NCBI GenBank assembly: GCA_964498525.1
Contig: CAZCGU010000004.1
Span: forward strand, 124,001 to 188,000
Origin: DTU098 sp964498525
GTDB lineage: Bacteria > Bacillota > Desulfotomaculia > Desulfotomaculales > Pelotomaculaceae
Length of the DNA: 64,000 nucleotides
Direction of reading: 5' to 3'
Part shown: piece after piece, positions 8,496 to 17,419 of the stretch
Layout: each line of letters begins with the position of its first letter
How positions within the stretch are numbered: position 1 is the first letter of the stretch
Translations under genes and position numbers: made by a program
Notes under the pieces: model-generated
What the model was told of the DNA's origin: nothing
The model's input: the letters and a program-made list of their open reading frames with translations, nothing else
Database searches by the model: none

Positions 8496-8525
8496 TTGTT
8501 AAATCCGGACCGGATGTGCTAGACT
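8496..8525 (+). promoter_or_regulatory. Possible sigma-A promoter of the helicase genes
   Basis: TTGTTA, 18 bp, TAGACT, about 33 bp before the start codon; no stronger match in the gap. Confidence 0.35.
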
Positions 8526-8557
8526 ACTAATAATACGGAAAGCCGGGCCAGGGGTGT

Positions 8558-10666
8558 TTGGACAATTTGGCTAACAGCAGAACAAAACAGGCTGCAGATC
8601 GACTTCTTGACCTATTAAAAAAACAGGGAACCGTATCCTTAGAAGAGATATACACTCTATGTGATTGCGGCAACGACGCCCTGACCGGGGCGCTCACCTC
8701 CTTAGTTGAAAGGGAGGAGCTCCGGATTGGCAGGCTTAAGACCGGGCGCGGCTGGTTTATTGATCAAAACGAAGGCCCGGTTTCACCACAAGCCGGGATC
8801 GTCTGGCACAGCGAACGGGGACAATTACGAAGGATCCTGCCCAAACTGCTGAATGAACTGAAGAAATACAACTTTACGGAAGAACCCGTCCCCGTGGATG
8901 GGGATGACGGGGAGCAGGTAAAAACCATTACCCGCCTGTTATCTGACGGTAAACCCCGTTCCAAAGCAGAAATCATTGCCGGGACGGGGATTGAAAACAT
9001 ACCCGGCCAGATCTGGCGCCGTTTTCCCAAACTGCCCGATGGCCGGTTAACACTTCCCGACAGCAGCGGCGCCTGGGACTTTTTACTGGCTTACGTCCGG
9101 GAAAAACCCCGCCGCCTTCCAGGCCTGCTTCGCGCCTTCCACAGACATAAAAATATTGCGGATAAGCTGGCCCGGGAGAACAATACAGAACCCTTTGTAA
9201 GGCTGACCCGGGCTTTGATAACCACAGTGGACAGCCCGGAGGGCAGGCAGGAAGTGGAACGGCGCCAAAGTAAAGAGGACTGCCGGAATACACTGGATTC
9301 CCTGGAACGCCCTTTTTTTCACCCGGAGGAATTGGGGCTTAATCAAAACGCCTTTAAGGGCCTGGCAGACAGCTGCACACTCCCGGTGAAATTTGACGGT
9401 AAAGAATACCAGTGCCTGCGCCGCGAGTTCCCCGGCGAGGTGCTGGTGGAACAATTGGGTGATCTGGCCGGAAGGTATTTTGCCCCGCCCCATGCTGCGA
9501 GCGCCCCTTCTTTTCTCCAGGAACATTCCCTGGGCTCCAAAGAAGTGGCGAATTTACTTGGTCTGGAACAGGAGATTCTAACAGGTATGGCGCAGGCCAA
9601 AGAAATAGGCCATTTTTACCTGGACAACAGGATCCGCTTCTGGTCTTCCGATATCCAGGCCTTAAGGAAAAACAGAACCAGGCTCCGGGAACTGGCAAAC
9701 AGGCGGCAGAATCTAACTTTAGCCGAAGCTTCGGCCTTCCTGGGAATTTCCATGGTACAGCTCAGGCGCCTGATTGAAGATAATGTGCTTACCCCCGTCT
9801 TACCGGACAGGAAAGATACCGTCCGTTTGAGGCGCGAGGATCTCGAGGAAGTCCGCCCGCGCCTGACAGCTGTTCTAACCAGATTCGGACCTGCCGCCGG
9901 ACGCCCCCGGAAACAAGTTGAAATTACCGGGAAAGAAAAACCAATCCGAAAAAAAAGACCTGTACGCAGGGAAATTGTCCCCCCGGCGGAAACGGAAATT
10001 GTGTCCCTTGACGACTTTCAGGTTGAGGCAGCTGACGCCCTGCGGGAGGGATTGTCGGTCCTGGTGGCCGCGCCCACGGGAAACGGGAAGACACTGGTAG
10101 CGGAAATGCTGGCCAGGAACGTGATCTCCCAGGAACTGGGGATGGTTTACACCTCCCCCTTAAAAGCCCTTTCCAACCAGAAATTCAGGGACTTCAAGGA
10201 GTTATTCGGGGAAGATACAGTGGGACTTGTTACTGGCGACGTCAGCATTAACCCGGGTGCGCCGATGCTGATCATGACAACGGAAATATTCCGGAACTGG
10301 TGCATCAGCGAGCCCGCCCAACTGGAGAAAATCTCCTATGTTGTTTTTGATGAAATCCATTACCTGGACGATGCTGAGCGGGGTACTACCTGGGAAGAAA
10401 GCATTCTTTTCGCGCCTGCCCACATTAAAATCCTGGGCCTGTCGGCAACGGTTCCGAACGCGGACGAAATGGCGGATTGGATTAGCTCTGTGCGGGGGGG
10501 AAACGTCGTTGTGATCGTGGAAAAAAAGAGACGCGTCCCCCTGGCCGTACAGTGGATCCTGCCCGATGGCCGGATTGTGCAGGAAAAGGAAGCACGCAGC
10601 GAGGTGGGGGATCTGGCTGAGCAGCTAAAAGCCTTGCGCACCAGGAAGCGCTGGATGGAGGAGTGA
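8558..10666 (+). CDS. Ski2-like DEAD/DEAH helicase, N-terminal half (multi-HTH plus RecA1 domain)
   Basis: 702 residues. The first ~460 residues carry helix-turn-helix-like segments, including a clear MerR/excisionase-type one (LAEASAFLGISMVQLRRLIE) near 390-440. A basic linker follows, then the first RecA lobe: Walker A APTGNGKT at ~505, DEIH at ~598 and SAT at ~629. The frame stops before motifs IV-VI, which are in the next gene. Superfamily 2 Ski2/HelY-type enzymes unwind RNA or DNA and normally have both lobes in one chain. TTG at 8558 is very close to its GGGGTG; a TTG at 8567 is better spaced. Confidence 0.85.
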   Translation: MDNLANSRTKQAADRLLDLLKKQGTVSLEEIYTLCDCGNDALTGALTSLVEREELRIGRLKTGRGWFIDQNEGPVSPQAGIVWHSERGQLRRILPKLLNELKKYNFTEEPVPVDGDDGEQVKTITRLLSDGKPRSKAEIIAGTGIENIPGQIWRRFPKLPDGRLTLPDSSGAWDFLLAYVREKPRRLPGLLRAFHRHKNIADKLARENNTEPFVRLTRALITTVDSPEGRQEVERRQSKEDCRNTLDSLERPFFHPEELGLNQNAFKGLADSCTLPVKFDGKEYQCLRREFPGEVLVEQLGDLAGRYFAPPHAASAPSFLQEHSLGSKEVANLLGLEQEILTGMAQAKEIGHFYLDNRIRFWSSDIQALRKNRTRLRELANRRQNLTLAEASAFLGISMVQLRRLIEDNVLTPVLPDRKDTVRLRREDLEEVRPRLTAVLTRFGPAAGRPRKQVEITGKEKPIRKKRPVRREIVPPAETEIVSLDDFQVEAADALREGLSVLVAAPTGNGKTLVAEMLARNVISQELGMVYTSPLKALSNQKFRDFKELFGEDTVGLVTGDVSINPGAPMLIMTTEIFRNWCISEPAQLEKISYVVFDEIHYLDDAERGTTWEESILFAPAHIKILGLSATVPNADEMADWISSVRGGNVVVIVEKKRRVPLAVQWILPDGRIVQEKEARSEVGDLAEQLKALRTRKRWMEE

Positions 10667-12213
10667 ACCCTTTGGAACTGCCGGAAATATCCTGCAGCGA
10701 AATTATAGAATCAATTCAGGACAAATTGCCCGTCCTCTTTTTTGTATTCAGTAGGGGCCGGACGGAAATCCTTGCCCAGGATCTGGGGCGGGAATGGGAT
10801 TTCCTTAATGCCCAGGAAAAGAAAGCAGTTGAGACGAAAATCCGGGCGGCGGAAACGGAACAACCCGGAACCTTCGGCGGACCGGGTTGGCGCAACTTGA
10901 GGCGCCTGCTGCTCCAGGGCATCGCTTACCACCACGCCGGAATGCTGCCGCCGGTTAAATATCTGGTGGAAAGGCTCTATTCAAAGCGCTTGCTCTGGGT
11001 GATTTTTTGTACGGAAACATTTGCGGCGGGTGTCAATTTTCCGGCCGCCAGCGCTGTTTTTGATTCTACCAGGAAATGGGACGGACACGACTTCCGGATT
11101 TTGCAAAACAGGGAGTTTTTCCAGATGGCCGGGCGGGCCGGCCGCCGTGGCTTTGACCGGATTGGCTACGCTTTTATTCGTATCGACAGCCGCTTCCCGG
11201 AACAAACCGGCTTTTTTGACGAAAAAAATGTTGAACCCGTATCCGGCAGGCTGGTAATTTCCCCTAACACGGTTTTAAGCCTGTTAAGATATAAAACAGA
11301 TGAAGAAATTGACCGTTTTTTAAATAACAATTACAAAATGTACCAGCTAAATAAGAAAAAAAGCTTTCTGGAGCAGGAAATCAAGCTGCTAAATGGACAA
11401 ATCTCCACGGCCAAAGCCTCACTTTGCCAGGAAAGCGGGACCCTGGCCTGTCCTCTGGAGCGTAATAAGGCCCGCAAACAGCTCAGGCGCTACCGGTGGA
11501 AAAAGAATAGAAGGGAAAAAGAGCACCTGCAAAAAAAGCTCTCAGCCGTGGCCCCTAAGAGTTGTCAGGAATACAAAAAATGCCTGGCTGCAGCTGAACA
11601 ACTGCTGCAGGCTGAGACCCTCCGCCGCCGGCTCAGGGAGGAGTACGAGACGGCCACCAGGCAGGTAGATTTAATTTTTGTTGAATTCAGGGAGGTTAAA
11701 GACCTCCTGGAAAACCTGGGGTATTTAAAGGGCCGGGAATTTTATCCCCGGGGACTGTTCGCCCTGGAACTGCATGTGCAGGAAATACTGGTTACGGAAA
11801 TTGCCTTTTCCGGCCTGCTTGAAGATTTTGACCCGGCCCAGGCAGCCGCCGTTCTGGCGGGCATTGAGTTTATTCCAGGAAAGAACACCCGGGTAATGCA
11901 GGTGGAACTTCCGGCCTTGCATAAAGTCACCTCTCTGAGGCGGAATCTGCTCAGGTTGGGTGTCCCGGAACACTTCTGCACCTGGTCAAACCTTCCTGGC
12001 TTCTTAGCCTTTGCCTGGTACAACGGGGCAAGTTTTGCGGAGCTGCAGGAGATGTCTTCCCTCCAGCCCGGCGATATCTTTTCCCTATTCAGAAGGGAAA
12101 TCGACCTGCTCCGCCAGATTGAGCGGGCAGCGGCAGGAAATTCCGGCCTGGTGGAAAGGGCACAGTTGATCAGAGGGCGCCTGGATCGCGAGGAAATTGC
12201 CTTGAGTTTCTAA
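10663..12213 (+). CDS. Ski2-like DEAD/DEAH helicase, C-terminal half (RecA2 plus helical domain)
   Basis: 516 residues that begin exactly where the previous protein ends; GTG 10663 overlaps the upstream TGA (GTGA). It holds the second RecA lobe: LFFVFSRGRTE, TETFAAGVNFPA and the arginine-finger motif QMAGRAGRRG, then a long charged coiled-coil stretch and a helical C-terminal domain as in Ski2/Mtr4/HelY proteins. It has no Walker A and cannot act alone. Either a two-subunit helicase made by coupled translation or one gene broken by a -1 shift; no slippery heptamer is seen. The GGAGG before the GTG is only 1 nt away, so re-initiation after the stop is the likely route. Confidence 0.85.
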   Translation: MNPLELPEISCSEIIESIQDKLPVLFFVFSRGRTEILAQDLGREWDFLNAQEKKAVETKIRAAETEQPGTFGGPGWRNLRRLLLQGIAYHHAGMLPPVKYLVERLYSKRLLWVIFCTETFAAGVNFPAASAVFDSTRKWDGHDFRILQNREFFQMAGRAGRRGFDRIGYAFIRIDSRFPEQTGFFDEKNVEPVSGRLVISPNTVLSLLRYKTDEEIDRFLNNNYKMYQLNKKKSFLEQEIKLLNGQISTAKASLCQESGTLACPLERNKARKQLRRYRWKKNRREKEHLQKKLSAVAPKSCQEYKKCLAAAEQLLQAETLRRRLREEYETATRQVDLIFVEFREVKDLLENLGYLKGREFYPRGLFALELHVQEILVTEIAFSGLLEDFDPAQAAAVLAGIEFIPGKNTRVMQVELPALHKVTSLRRNLLRLGVPEHFCTWSNLPGFLAFAWYNGASFAELQEMSSLQPGDIFSLFRREIDLLRQIERAAAGNSGLVERAQLIRGRLDREEIALSF

Positions 12214-12362
12214 GACGGCTGTAATAGCCGCTTATGTTAGTATTTTTAAAACCCTTACCTGTCCCCGCCTCCTTTTTACCCTGCCTTCGCGTAGTCTGAA
12301 TCACCACCCCGGAGAACCCCCCATGGGGCGGCGGTCCCGGTTCCTTTTCATCACCGGCCCGC

Positions 12363-13334
12363 CTAAATCACCACCCCTTTGAACCCTTCACAGATAATCC
12401 GGCAGTCCTCCCCCAGAATCTGACGATAACGCTCACAGACGCGCTCATTGGGGTTTATCACCATGATCTCCCTTTTTTTATCCGGTGCGTTTAAAGCCCT
12501 TTTCACCGTGGCGATGATGGATGTGTCCGAAGCAGCCAGGGAGTAGCCGATAAAAACCACCCGCCGGGAAAGGCTTATAGCCCGTGCCGCACTGTCCCAG
12601 ATGTTGTGAAGCCTGCTGATGTTATAGGCTTTATATAAAGTGGGGGCAATAATGATGGCCTGGGAGTTCCCCCCGCCGCAAGCCAGGCAGTAAATCATGT
12701 TCCGTTTTTTAAAGAGGAGGTGGGCGACCTTATCGTCGTGCTCTGAAATTTCCCCGCAGAGGGGGCAAAAGGACCAGTTCAGGGAACCGTGCAGTTTATA
12801 AAGGGGTACTTTCCCCCTGGTTTCCAGGTGGTTGTCATGGTTGCCGTAAAAGCCGTATTCCGGCACACAGCCCGCAGCCTTTGCCGCCCTGTCCAGAATT
12901 ATATCGTAATTTAAAGAAATGAAAGTTGGCAGGGTATCACCCTTTTTCAGTACCCCCGCCACAAAGGAATGGTGTATGCCGCTATCCGCCGGCAGGGTTC
13001 TGTCCAGGGTCATGCTGATCAGCTTAACCAGGGCCGTTTTTAAGTCGTACAAGCGGGAACGGTGAAACCTGGTAGAAAAGGATTGATTGTGAAGCAGGTA
13101 CCAGTCCACAATGTTAAAAATCTCGTCAATCCCGGGGTATTTATCCAAATCTACACCTGTCTTGATGACCGTCCGGCTCCCATAGAAATGCTCCAGGAAT
13201 TCCCAGACGATTTCCAGGTCAGGCTCTTCCCTTTCTTCTTTAAAATGCCGGTAGGCAATACGCAGAAAGTTGCGTACCACCGGCGCCCCCTCTGCGGCGG
13301 AAGCGCCCGCACCGAAGATATAAACCGTCTTCAA
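12363..13334 (-). CDS. SIR2-like (SIR2_2) zinc-containing protein
   Basis: 323 residues with the sirtuin-type NAD-binding layout: GAGAS at 8-12, LNYD at 141-144 (Asn/Asp of the active site), HGS at 182-184, and GYSLAASD at 263-270. Two CxxC pairs (C190/C193 and C216/C219) form the zinc module. This belongs to the divergent SIR2_2 group, whose bacterial members are often NAD+-hydrolysing effectors of anti-phage systems; classical deacetylase activity is less likely. TTG start lies 4 nt after the stop of the HTH/zinc-ribbon gene, so the two are translated as a unit. The gene converges with the helicase. Confidence 0.85.
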   Translation of the reverse strand: MKTVYIFGAGASAAEGAPVVRNFLRIAYRHFKEEREEPDLEIVWEFLEHFYGSRTVIKTGVDLDKYPGIDEIFNIVDWYLLHNQSFSTRFHRSRLYDLKTALVKLISMTLDRTLPADSGIHHSFVAGVLKKGDTLPTFISLNYDIILDRAAKAAGCVPEYGFYGNHDNHLETRGKVPLYKLHGSLNWSFCPLCGEISEHDDKVAHLLFKKRNMIYCLACGGGNSQAIIIAPTLYKAYNISRLHNIWDSAARAISLSRRVVFIGYSLAASDTSIIATVKRALNAPDKKREIMVINPNERVCERYRQILGEDCRIICEGFKGVVI

Positions 13335-13338
13335 AGCC

Positions 13339-14205
13339 CTAAGTCCCCTCCAGTCTTTCCCCGCTAAACCTTTCCAGTTCCCCGATAACCTCTTCGAGGC
13401 TGACTGCCATAGCCTCTGCTTCGGTAATCGGGCGTCCGAAGGCGCAGGCTCCCTCTTTTCCCCGGGCGCTGGTCAGGTGCGGCAGTTCAAGGGGGTCCTT
13501 CAGCCAGCCCCTGGCAATATGGTAGGGTGTATGAAAACAGAAGCTGTGTTCCCCGTAACGAACCCTGAATTCGATCAGGCTGTAATAGTCACTTTCTTTT
13601 TGACACCGGGGGCAGCCGCCGTGGGCAGACTTGTAGCGAATGTAGCCCAAATCCATGTTTTGCGCCTTCCGGCGGCAGGATGGACAAAGTAATATTTTTT
13701 GTTCGCCCTCCACAAAAAGAACTTCCAGACCTTCCTCGGCTGAAAACTCTTCCATAAATTTTTTTAAAACCTTTTCTTTTAAATCATAAAGGTAGCCTTC
13801 CCCTCCCTTGGCATAATGGTTTAAATGATACAGGTAGAAGGACGCCTTCAGCAAGGCTGCTCCCTTTTCCGGGTAATGCTCCAGGGATGACAGGAATTGC
13901 TCCTTAACCTGCTGGTACTCCCGTGCTTTTTTTTCCGCGTTTAACCTTCTAAAAGCAGCCCTTTTAGCCCCCAGACGGACGTCTTCTTCAGCCTGCCATT
14001 TTCTCTTAAAGTCCGGAATCCTGGGAAGTAGTCTTTCTACGTCCCCGGGATCAAAATAGTAATTTTGGCCGAACTTATAAGACCTGGTGTCCTTTACTTC
14101 CAGAAACCCGTCCCGAACCAGGCGGCGAATCCCGGAGGGGGTAACTCCGAGGAACTCACCTGCCTGGGCGGTTGATAAATAGCGGTCCTTTGGTGTACTG
14201 AACAT
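13339..14205 (-). CDS. HTH (MerR/excisionase-like) and zinc-ribbon protein of unknown function
   Basis: 288 residues. Residues ~10-60 form a DNA-binding fold of the excisionase/MerR type (LSTAQAGEFLGVTPSGIRRL ... VERLLPRI). A basic helical region follows (70-150). C174/C177 and C198/C201 form a zinc ribbon, and the remainder looks like an alpha/beta domain. I know no named family. It is the first gene of a two-gene unit with the SIR2-like gene and faces the dynamin operon across a 204-bp control region, so it may be the local regulator or the partner that binds DNA for the SIR2 protein. The HTH resembles that in the neighbouring helicase. Confidence 0.75.
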   Translation of the reverse strand: MFSTPKDRYLSTAQAGEFLGVTPSGIRRLVRDGFLEVKDTRSYKFGQNYYFDPGDVERLLPRIPDFKRKWQAEEDVRLGAKRAAFRRLNAEKKAREYQQVKEQFLSSLEHYPEKGAALLKASFYLYHLNHYAKGGEGYLYDLKEKVLKKFMEEFSAEEGLEVLFVEGEQKILLCPSCRRKAQNMDLGYIRYKSAHGGCPRCQKESDYYSLIEFRVRYGEHSFCFHTPYHIARGWLKDPLELPHLTSARGKEGACAFGRPITEAEAMAVSLEEVIGELERFSGERLEGT

Positions 14206-14409
14206 AATTCGATCACCAATCTCCTTAAAAGCCGGGTAGTTCTCTCTGATCCTATTCTATCACCGGATGACCGGATCCTATCACGGGATTATGTTATCTT
14301 TAAACCTGAAAGAAATAGTTTCAACACTTTTCATAATGCATATAACCCCGTCCGGGCTAATATATAGAAGGATAAGAAATGTTTAACATAATTCCCGGAG
14401 GCGGTTTTT
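14206..14409. promoter_or_regulatory. Divergent control region with 21-bp-spaced direct repeat
   Basis: CTATCACCGGAT at 14257-14268 and CTATCACGGGAT at 14278-14289 match at 11 of 12 positions and are 21 bp apart, i.e. two helical turns on the same face. Such spacing is usual for regulator sites. It lies between the HTH/SIR2 unit and the dynamin operon. Confidence 0.5.
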
Positions 14410-16767
14410 TTGAATGACGTTCAAATGTTTGTGGAAGGTCTGGAAAAACTAGAAACAATAACCGACCCGCCTGCTAAACCCCGTGTTGCGATCCTGGGGG
14501 CCTTTAACGCAGGCAAATCAACCCTTCTAAACAGCCTCCTGGGTGAAAAACTCAGCCCGGTGGGAGCAATCCCCAGCACCTTCTGCCCTTTTCATTTCGT
14601 TTACGGAGGAACATTTAAGGCAACTGTTTTTTGGGGCCGGGGAAAACAGGTCTTCCGGCAAAGGGATGAATTTCACTGTTTTTTAAATCAATTAAAAACG
14701 CCGTTAAGGCGGATTATTATCGAGTATCCCGCTCCCCTTTTAAAAAGATGCTGCCTTACGGATACACCCGGTATAGACTCTTTTCACGGTGAGTATATCG
14801 GACTGGTTGAACAGGAAGCAAGGGAGGCCGATAAGGTACTCTATCTTTTTCACCAGCGCGGGATTGAGGATTTTAACCGGTTATTTCTTTACAAACTCTC
14901 ATCCATCTGGAAAAACAGAAACCCCGGCGACATCTCCTTCTGGCTGAACTGCAATCTTGGTTTAACAGACGGCTCCTCTCTGGAATTAACCCGGGCAGCG
15001 CTGAGGGAAATATTTTTAAGCCCGGTAAAATTAAACACGATTAATACCCTCAAAAAAGATAACATCGATTTTTTGCGTCTGTACCTGGAAGTTGCTCTGG
15101 CCCGCACCGCCCACAAGCAAACTTCCGCTGCCTTGAAAAAAATTGAATCGGAGCTGCCCAGGAGAATAGAAAAGACCACCAACATAGGGGACGATTCCAT
15201 GTTTCTCTCAGAATTTTGGCGGATCCGGGAAACAGCGCGGGTAATTCTAAATACCAGGCGATTTTTGCATACTCTTCCCCCGGTTATCCAGGCGCTGGGA
15301 AAGCTCTCCAGTTCAATCAACTCGGGCAATATCGAGGCGGAAACCGGTCAGCCCGGCGGCAGGCCATACCGCCCCGGAACAGTTGGCGTTAAAGAGGGCA
15401 GGAATGCCCTTCTGGAGCTGCTGGACAGTCTCCTGACAGCAAAAGAGACGGAGCCTTATCTGGACAGGACAAAGCTAAGTGAACATTACAACCGGATTGA
15501 GGCCAAGCGCTTCACAGTGGCAGCAGCCGGCGGATTTTCAACCGGGAAGTCGACATTTTTCAACGCCCTTTTAAAAGATGACCTTCTCCCCAGGGCTGAC
15601 GGACCCACAACTGCCTCCCTGACCCGGATATCTTACGGACAACAAAAAAGGGCAACCGTGCACTATCCGCTCCAGGCAACCCTGAAAATGTACGATTCCA
15701 TCGGTGACAGGGCCAGCTTGCGCCTGAATGAAATGGCTGCGTTGGAAAACTGGATTCATGCTGCCGATTCCCCTGTATCTTTTTTCGAGACCGCCTCCGG
15801 CGGCCGTTTTCAACACGTATCAGGGGGGGATATGGACAAAAAACTCAAGCATCTGAAAGAGCTTTTTGCCGCCGGCGCTTTTGCCAGAACCAGGGTAAGC
15901 CCTGCCTTGCCGGCAGCCTTCAAGCCGATCCCGTTAAAGCGCTTGAAGGCTGGCAAAACCGCGGAGGAGGTGAGGGTTACCTTCAAGAAGGCGGGAACAA
16001 TGGAGTTCGATCTTTCCCATCCCATGGAGGTGAATAGTTTTAGAAACCTGGTAACAAGCAGGGAAAATGTTTTCCGGATTGAGCTGGTTGAGATTCTGTA
16101 TCCCTGCGAATATCTGAAACTGGCTGACTTTATCGATACCCCGGGACTGGATTGGATTCAAAAGCACCATTACAAAAAGACCAGGCAAATTATCCAGGAG
16201 TGTGATATTTGTTTGATTTTCCTTAACGCCAGACATATTCTGAACAACATGGACAAGGAGCATTTTGGGACCCTGTTCGGCGCCCGGGCGCAAAGATTAA
16301 TTGGAAAGGGGGAAATACCGGGCAGGGAGGAGGAAAAATACTTCTTTCTAATCAATTTTGCCGACGTTTTGAGCCTTGCCCAGCAAGAAGCTGCAGCAAA
16401 TTTTGTGCGGAAAAAACTGACCTCACCGGCAGCATCGGAAGCAGCCCTCGCCTTTTCCAAACCAAGGATTTTCCTGCTTTCTGCTTTAAAAGGCCTGACC
16501 GGTGAAGACAAAGGCCAGCTGGGTGCTTTTTTAAAACGGTTGGAAGAAGGCATCCTGGGCAACAGCGGCAGGGCTTTTTATTTAGCTTCGGTTGAGGAAT
16601 TGTTTTTCATGCTTAGCGATGCGCTTCGAAGGATAAGGGATGATCTCCAGACCGGGGCGCCCATATTGGAACAAAAGAAACGCTTAAGCAAGGCCCAGGA
16701 AATCCTGAGGCGCTCAAACAGAAGGTTAAAGGAAATCCGCAACGTGGTTTTCTTTTCGGGGCCTTAA
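14410..16767 (+). CDS. Tandem-GTPase dynamin-like protein
   Basis: 785 residues with two complete P-loops: GAFNAGKST at 30-38 with DTPG at 118-121, and GGFSTGKST at 374-382 with DTPG at 576-579. Long helical stretches follow each GTPase, as in two fused bacterial dynamins (B. subtilis DynA architecture), but the protein is much shorter than DynA (~1190). The base-recognition motif is degenerate in both halves (LNCN and INFAD in place of NKxD). It lacks an obvious membrane segment of its own. TTG start with GGAGG 9 nt upstream. The last helix ends abruptly (EIRNVVFFSGP), followed by three small helical genes that may supply missing parts. Confidence 0.88.
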   Translation: MNDVQMFVEGLEKLETITDPPAKPRVAILGAFNAGKSTLLNSLLGEKLSPVGAIPSTFCPFHFVYGGTFKATVFWGRGKQVFRQRDEFHCFLNQLKTPLRRIIIEYPAPLLKRCCLTDTPGIDSFHGEYIGLVEQEAREADKVLYLFHQRGIEDFNRLFLYKLSSIWKNRNPGDISFWLNCNLGLTDGSSLELTRAALREIFLSPVKLNTINTLKKDNIDFLRLYLEVALARTAHKQTSAALKKIESELPRRIEKTTNIGDDSMFLSEFWRIRETARVILNTRRFLHTLPPVIQALGKLSSSINSGNIEAETGQPGGRPYRPGTVGVKEGRNALLELLDSLLTAKETEPYLDRTKLSEHYNRIEAKRFTVAAAGGFSTGKSTFFNALLKDDLLPRADGPTTASLTRISYGQQKRATVHYPLQATLKMYDSIGDRASLRLNEMAALENWIHAADSPVSFFETASGGRFQHVSGGDMDKKLKHLKELFAAGAFARTRVSPALPAAFKPIPLKRLKAGKTAEEVRVTFKKAGTMEFDLSHPMEVNSFRNLVTSRENVFRIELVEILYPCEYLKLADFIDTPGLDWIQKHHYKKTRQIIQECDICLIFLNARHILNNMDKEHFGTLFGARAQRLIGKGEIPGREEEKYFFLINFADVLSLAQQEAAANFVRKKLTSPAASEAALAFSKPRIFLLSALKGLTGEDKGQLGAFLKRLEEGILGNSGRAFYLASVEELFFMLSDALRRIRDDLQTGAPILEQKKRLSKAQEILRRSNRRLKEIRNVVFFSGP

Positions 16768-16880
16768 TAAGTTACATTTTTTAAAATCACAAGAAACTCC
16801 GGATTGCTGGATAATCATAAGCGGCAAAACTTATCCCCCGGGGCAGCTTTTGCCGGCGAAAAAACTTTGGAGGGTTGAAG

Positions 16881-17075
16881 ATGGATAACGCAAGGCTGCT
16901 GGACGAACGGCTGCGCAGGATTATCAGGGAAATTGGCGGATCTGCAGGTGAGGAAATCAAGAAAAACCTCCTTAATGACTTTGGAGAGCGGGTCCGTTCC
17001 GCCCTGGAAGAGTACGCCCAAAGGGAAACCCTGAGGCTTTTGTTAGCCTTAAAAAAGGCTGTTGATCGGGCTTAA
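16881..17075 (+). CDS. Small amphipathic helical protein in dynamin operon
   Basis: 64 residues, start ATG 16881 with GGAGGG 6 nt upstream. Almost entirely charged helix (LLDERLRRIIREIGGSAGEE, then a second Leu/Arg-rich helix). No known family recognised. Lies 113 bp after the dynamin gene and 44 bp before the next gene on the same strand. Likely a partner or regulatory helix for the dynamin; could be what remains of its C-terminal helical region. Confidence 0.7.
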   Translation: MDNARLLDERLRRIIREIGGSAGEEIKKNLLNDFGERVRSALEEYAQRETLRLLLALKKAVDRA

Positions 17076-17119
17076 TTATTGGATAGAAGCAAAGCTTATT
17101 CATAAAAGGGGGAATATTA

Positions 17120-17419
17120 ATGAATTCAATGGTGGAGGGAAAAAAGTACGGGCACTCCGGTGACGAGTTAATCCAGCAACTTTTAAAGGACATCCTTTCC
17201 GGTCTAAAAAAGAAAATGGTGCAGCCCGTGCTGGAGGAAAATCAAAGGGTTGCCGAACGGCTTGAGGCGCTTAAAGCTGAAGACAGGGCTATGATGGAAG
17301 AGCTTAAGGAAAGACTGGAGGTGCTGGAAGATAGGGTGCAGCAAGTCCCCCTGATGATCCTGGCAGCCCTCAGGGACGCCATCAGCCAGACCGGCGGGGG
17401 GAGCTTTGATGAACGGTGA
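17120..17419 (+). CDS. Small coiled-coil protein in dynamin operon
   Basis: 99 residues. From about residue 35 to 80 a continuous heptad-rich coiled coil (ENQRVAERLEALKAEDRAMM and on) is visible, ending in a short hydrophobic patch (VPLMILAALRDAI). No enzyme motif. ATG at 17120 after a G-rich ribosome site. Its last 11 bp overlap the next gene, so the two are probably translated together. Confidence 0.7.
   Translation: MNSMVEGKKYGHSGDELIQQLLKDILSGLKKKMVQPVLEENQRVAERLEALKAEDRAMMEELKERLEVLEDRVQQVPLMILAALRDAISQTGGGSFDER

Noticed and set aside
10640..10670. Programmed -1 frameshift joining the two helicase frames
   Set aside because: No X-XXY-YYZ slippery heptamer or downstream pseudoknot was visible; coupled re-initiation or a true break is more likely.
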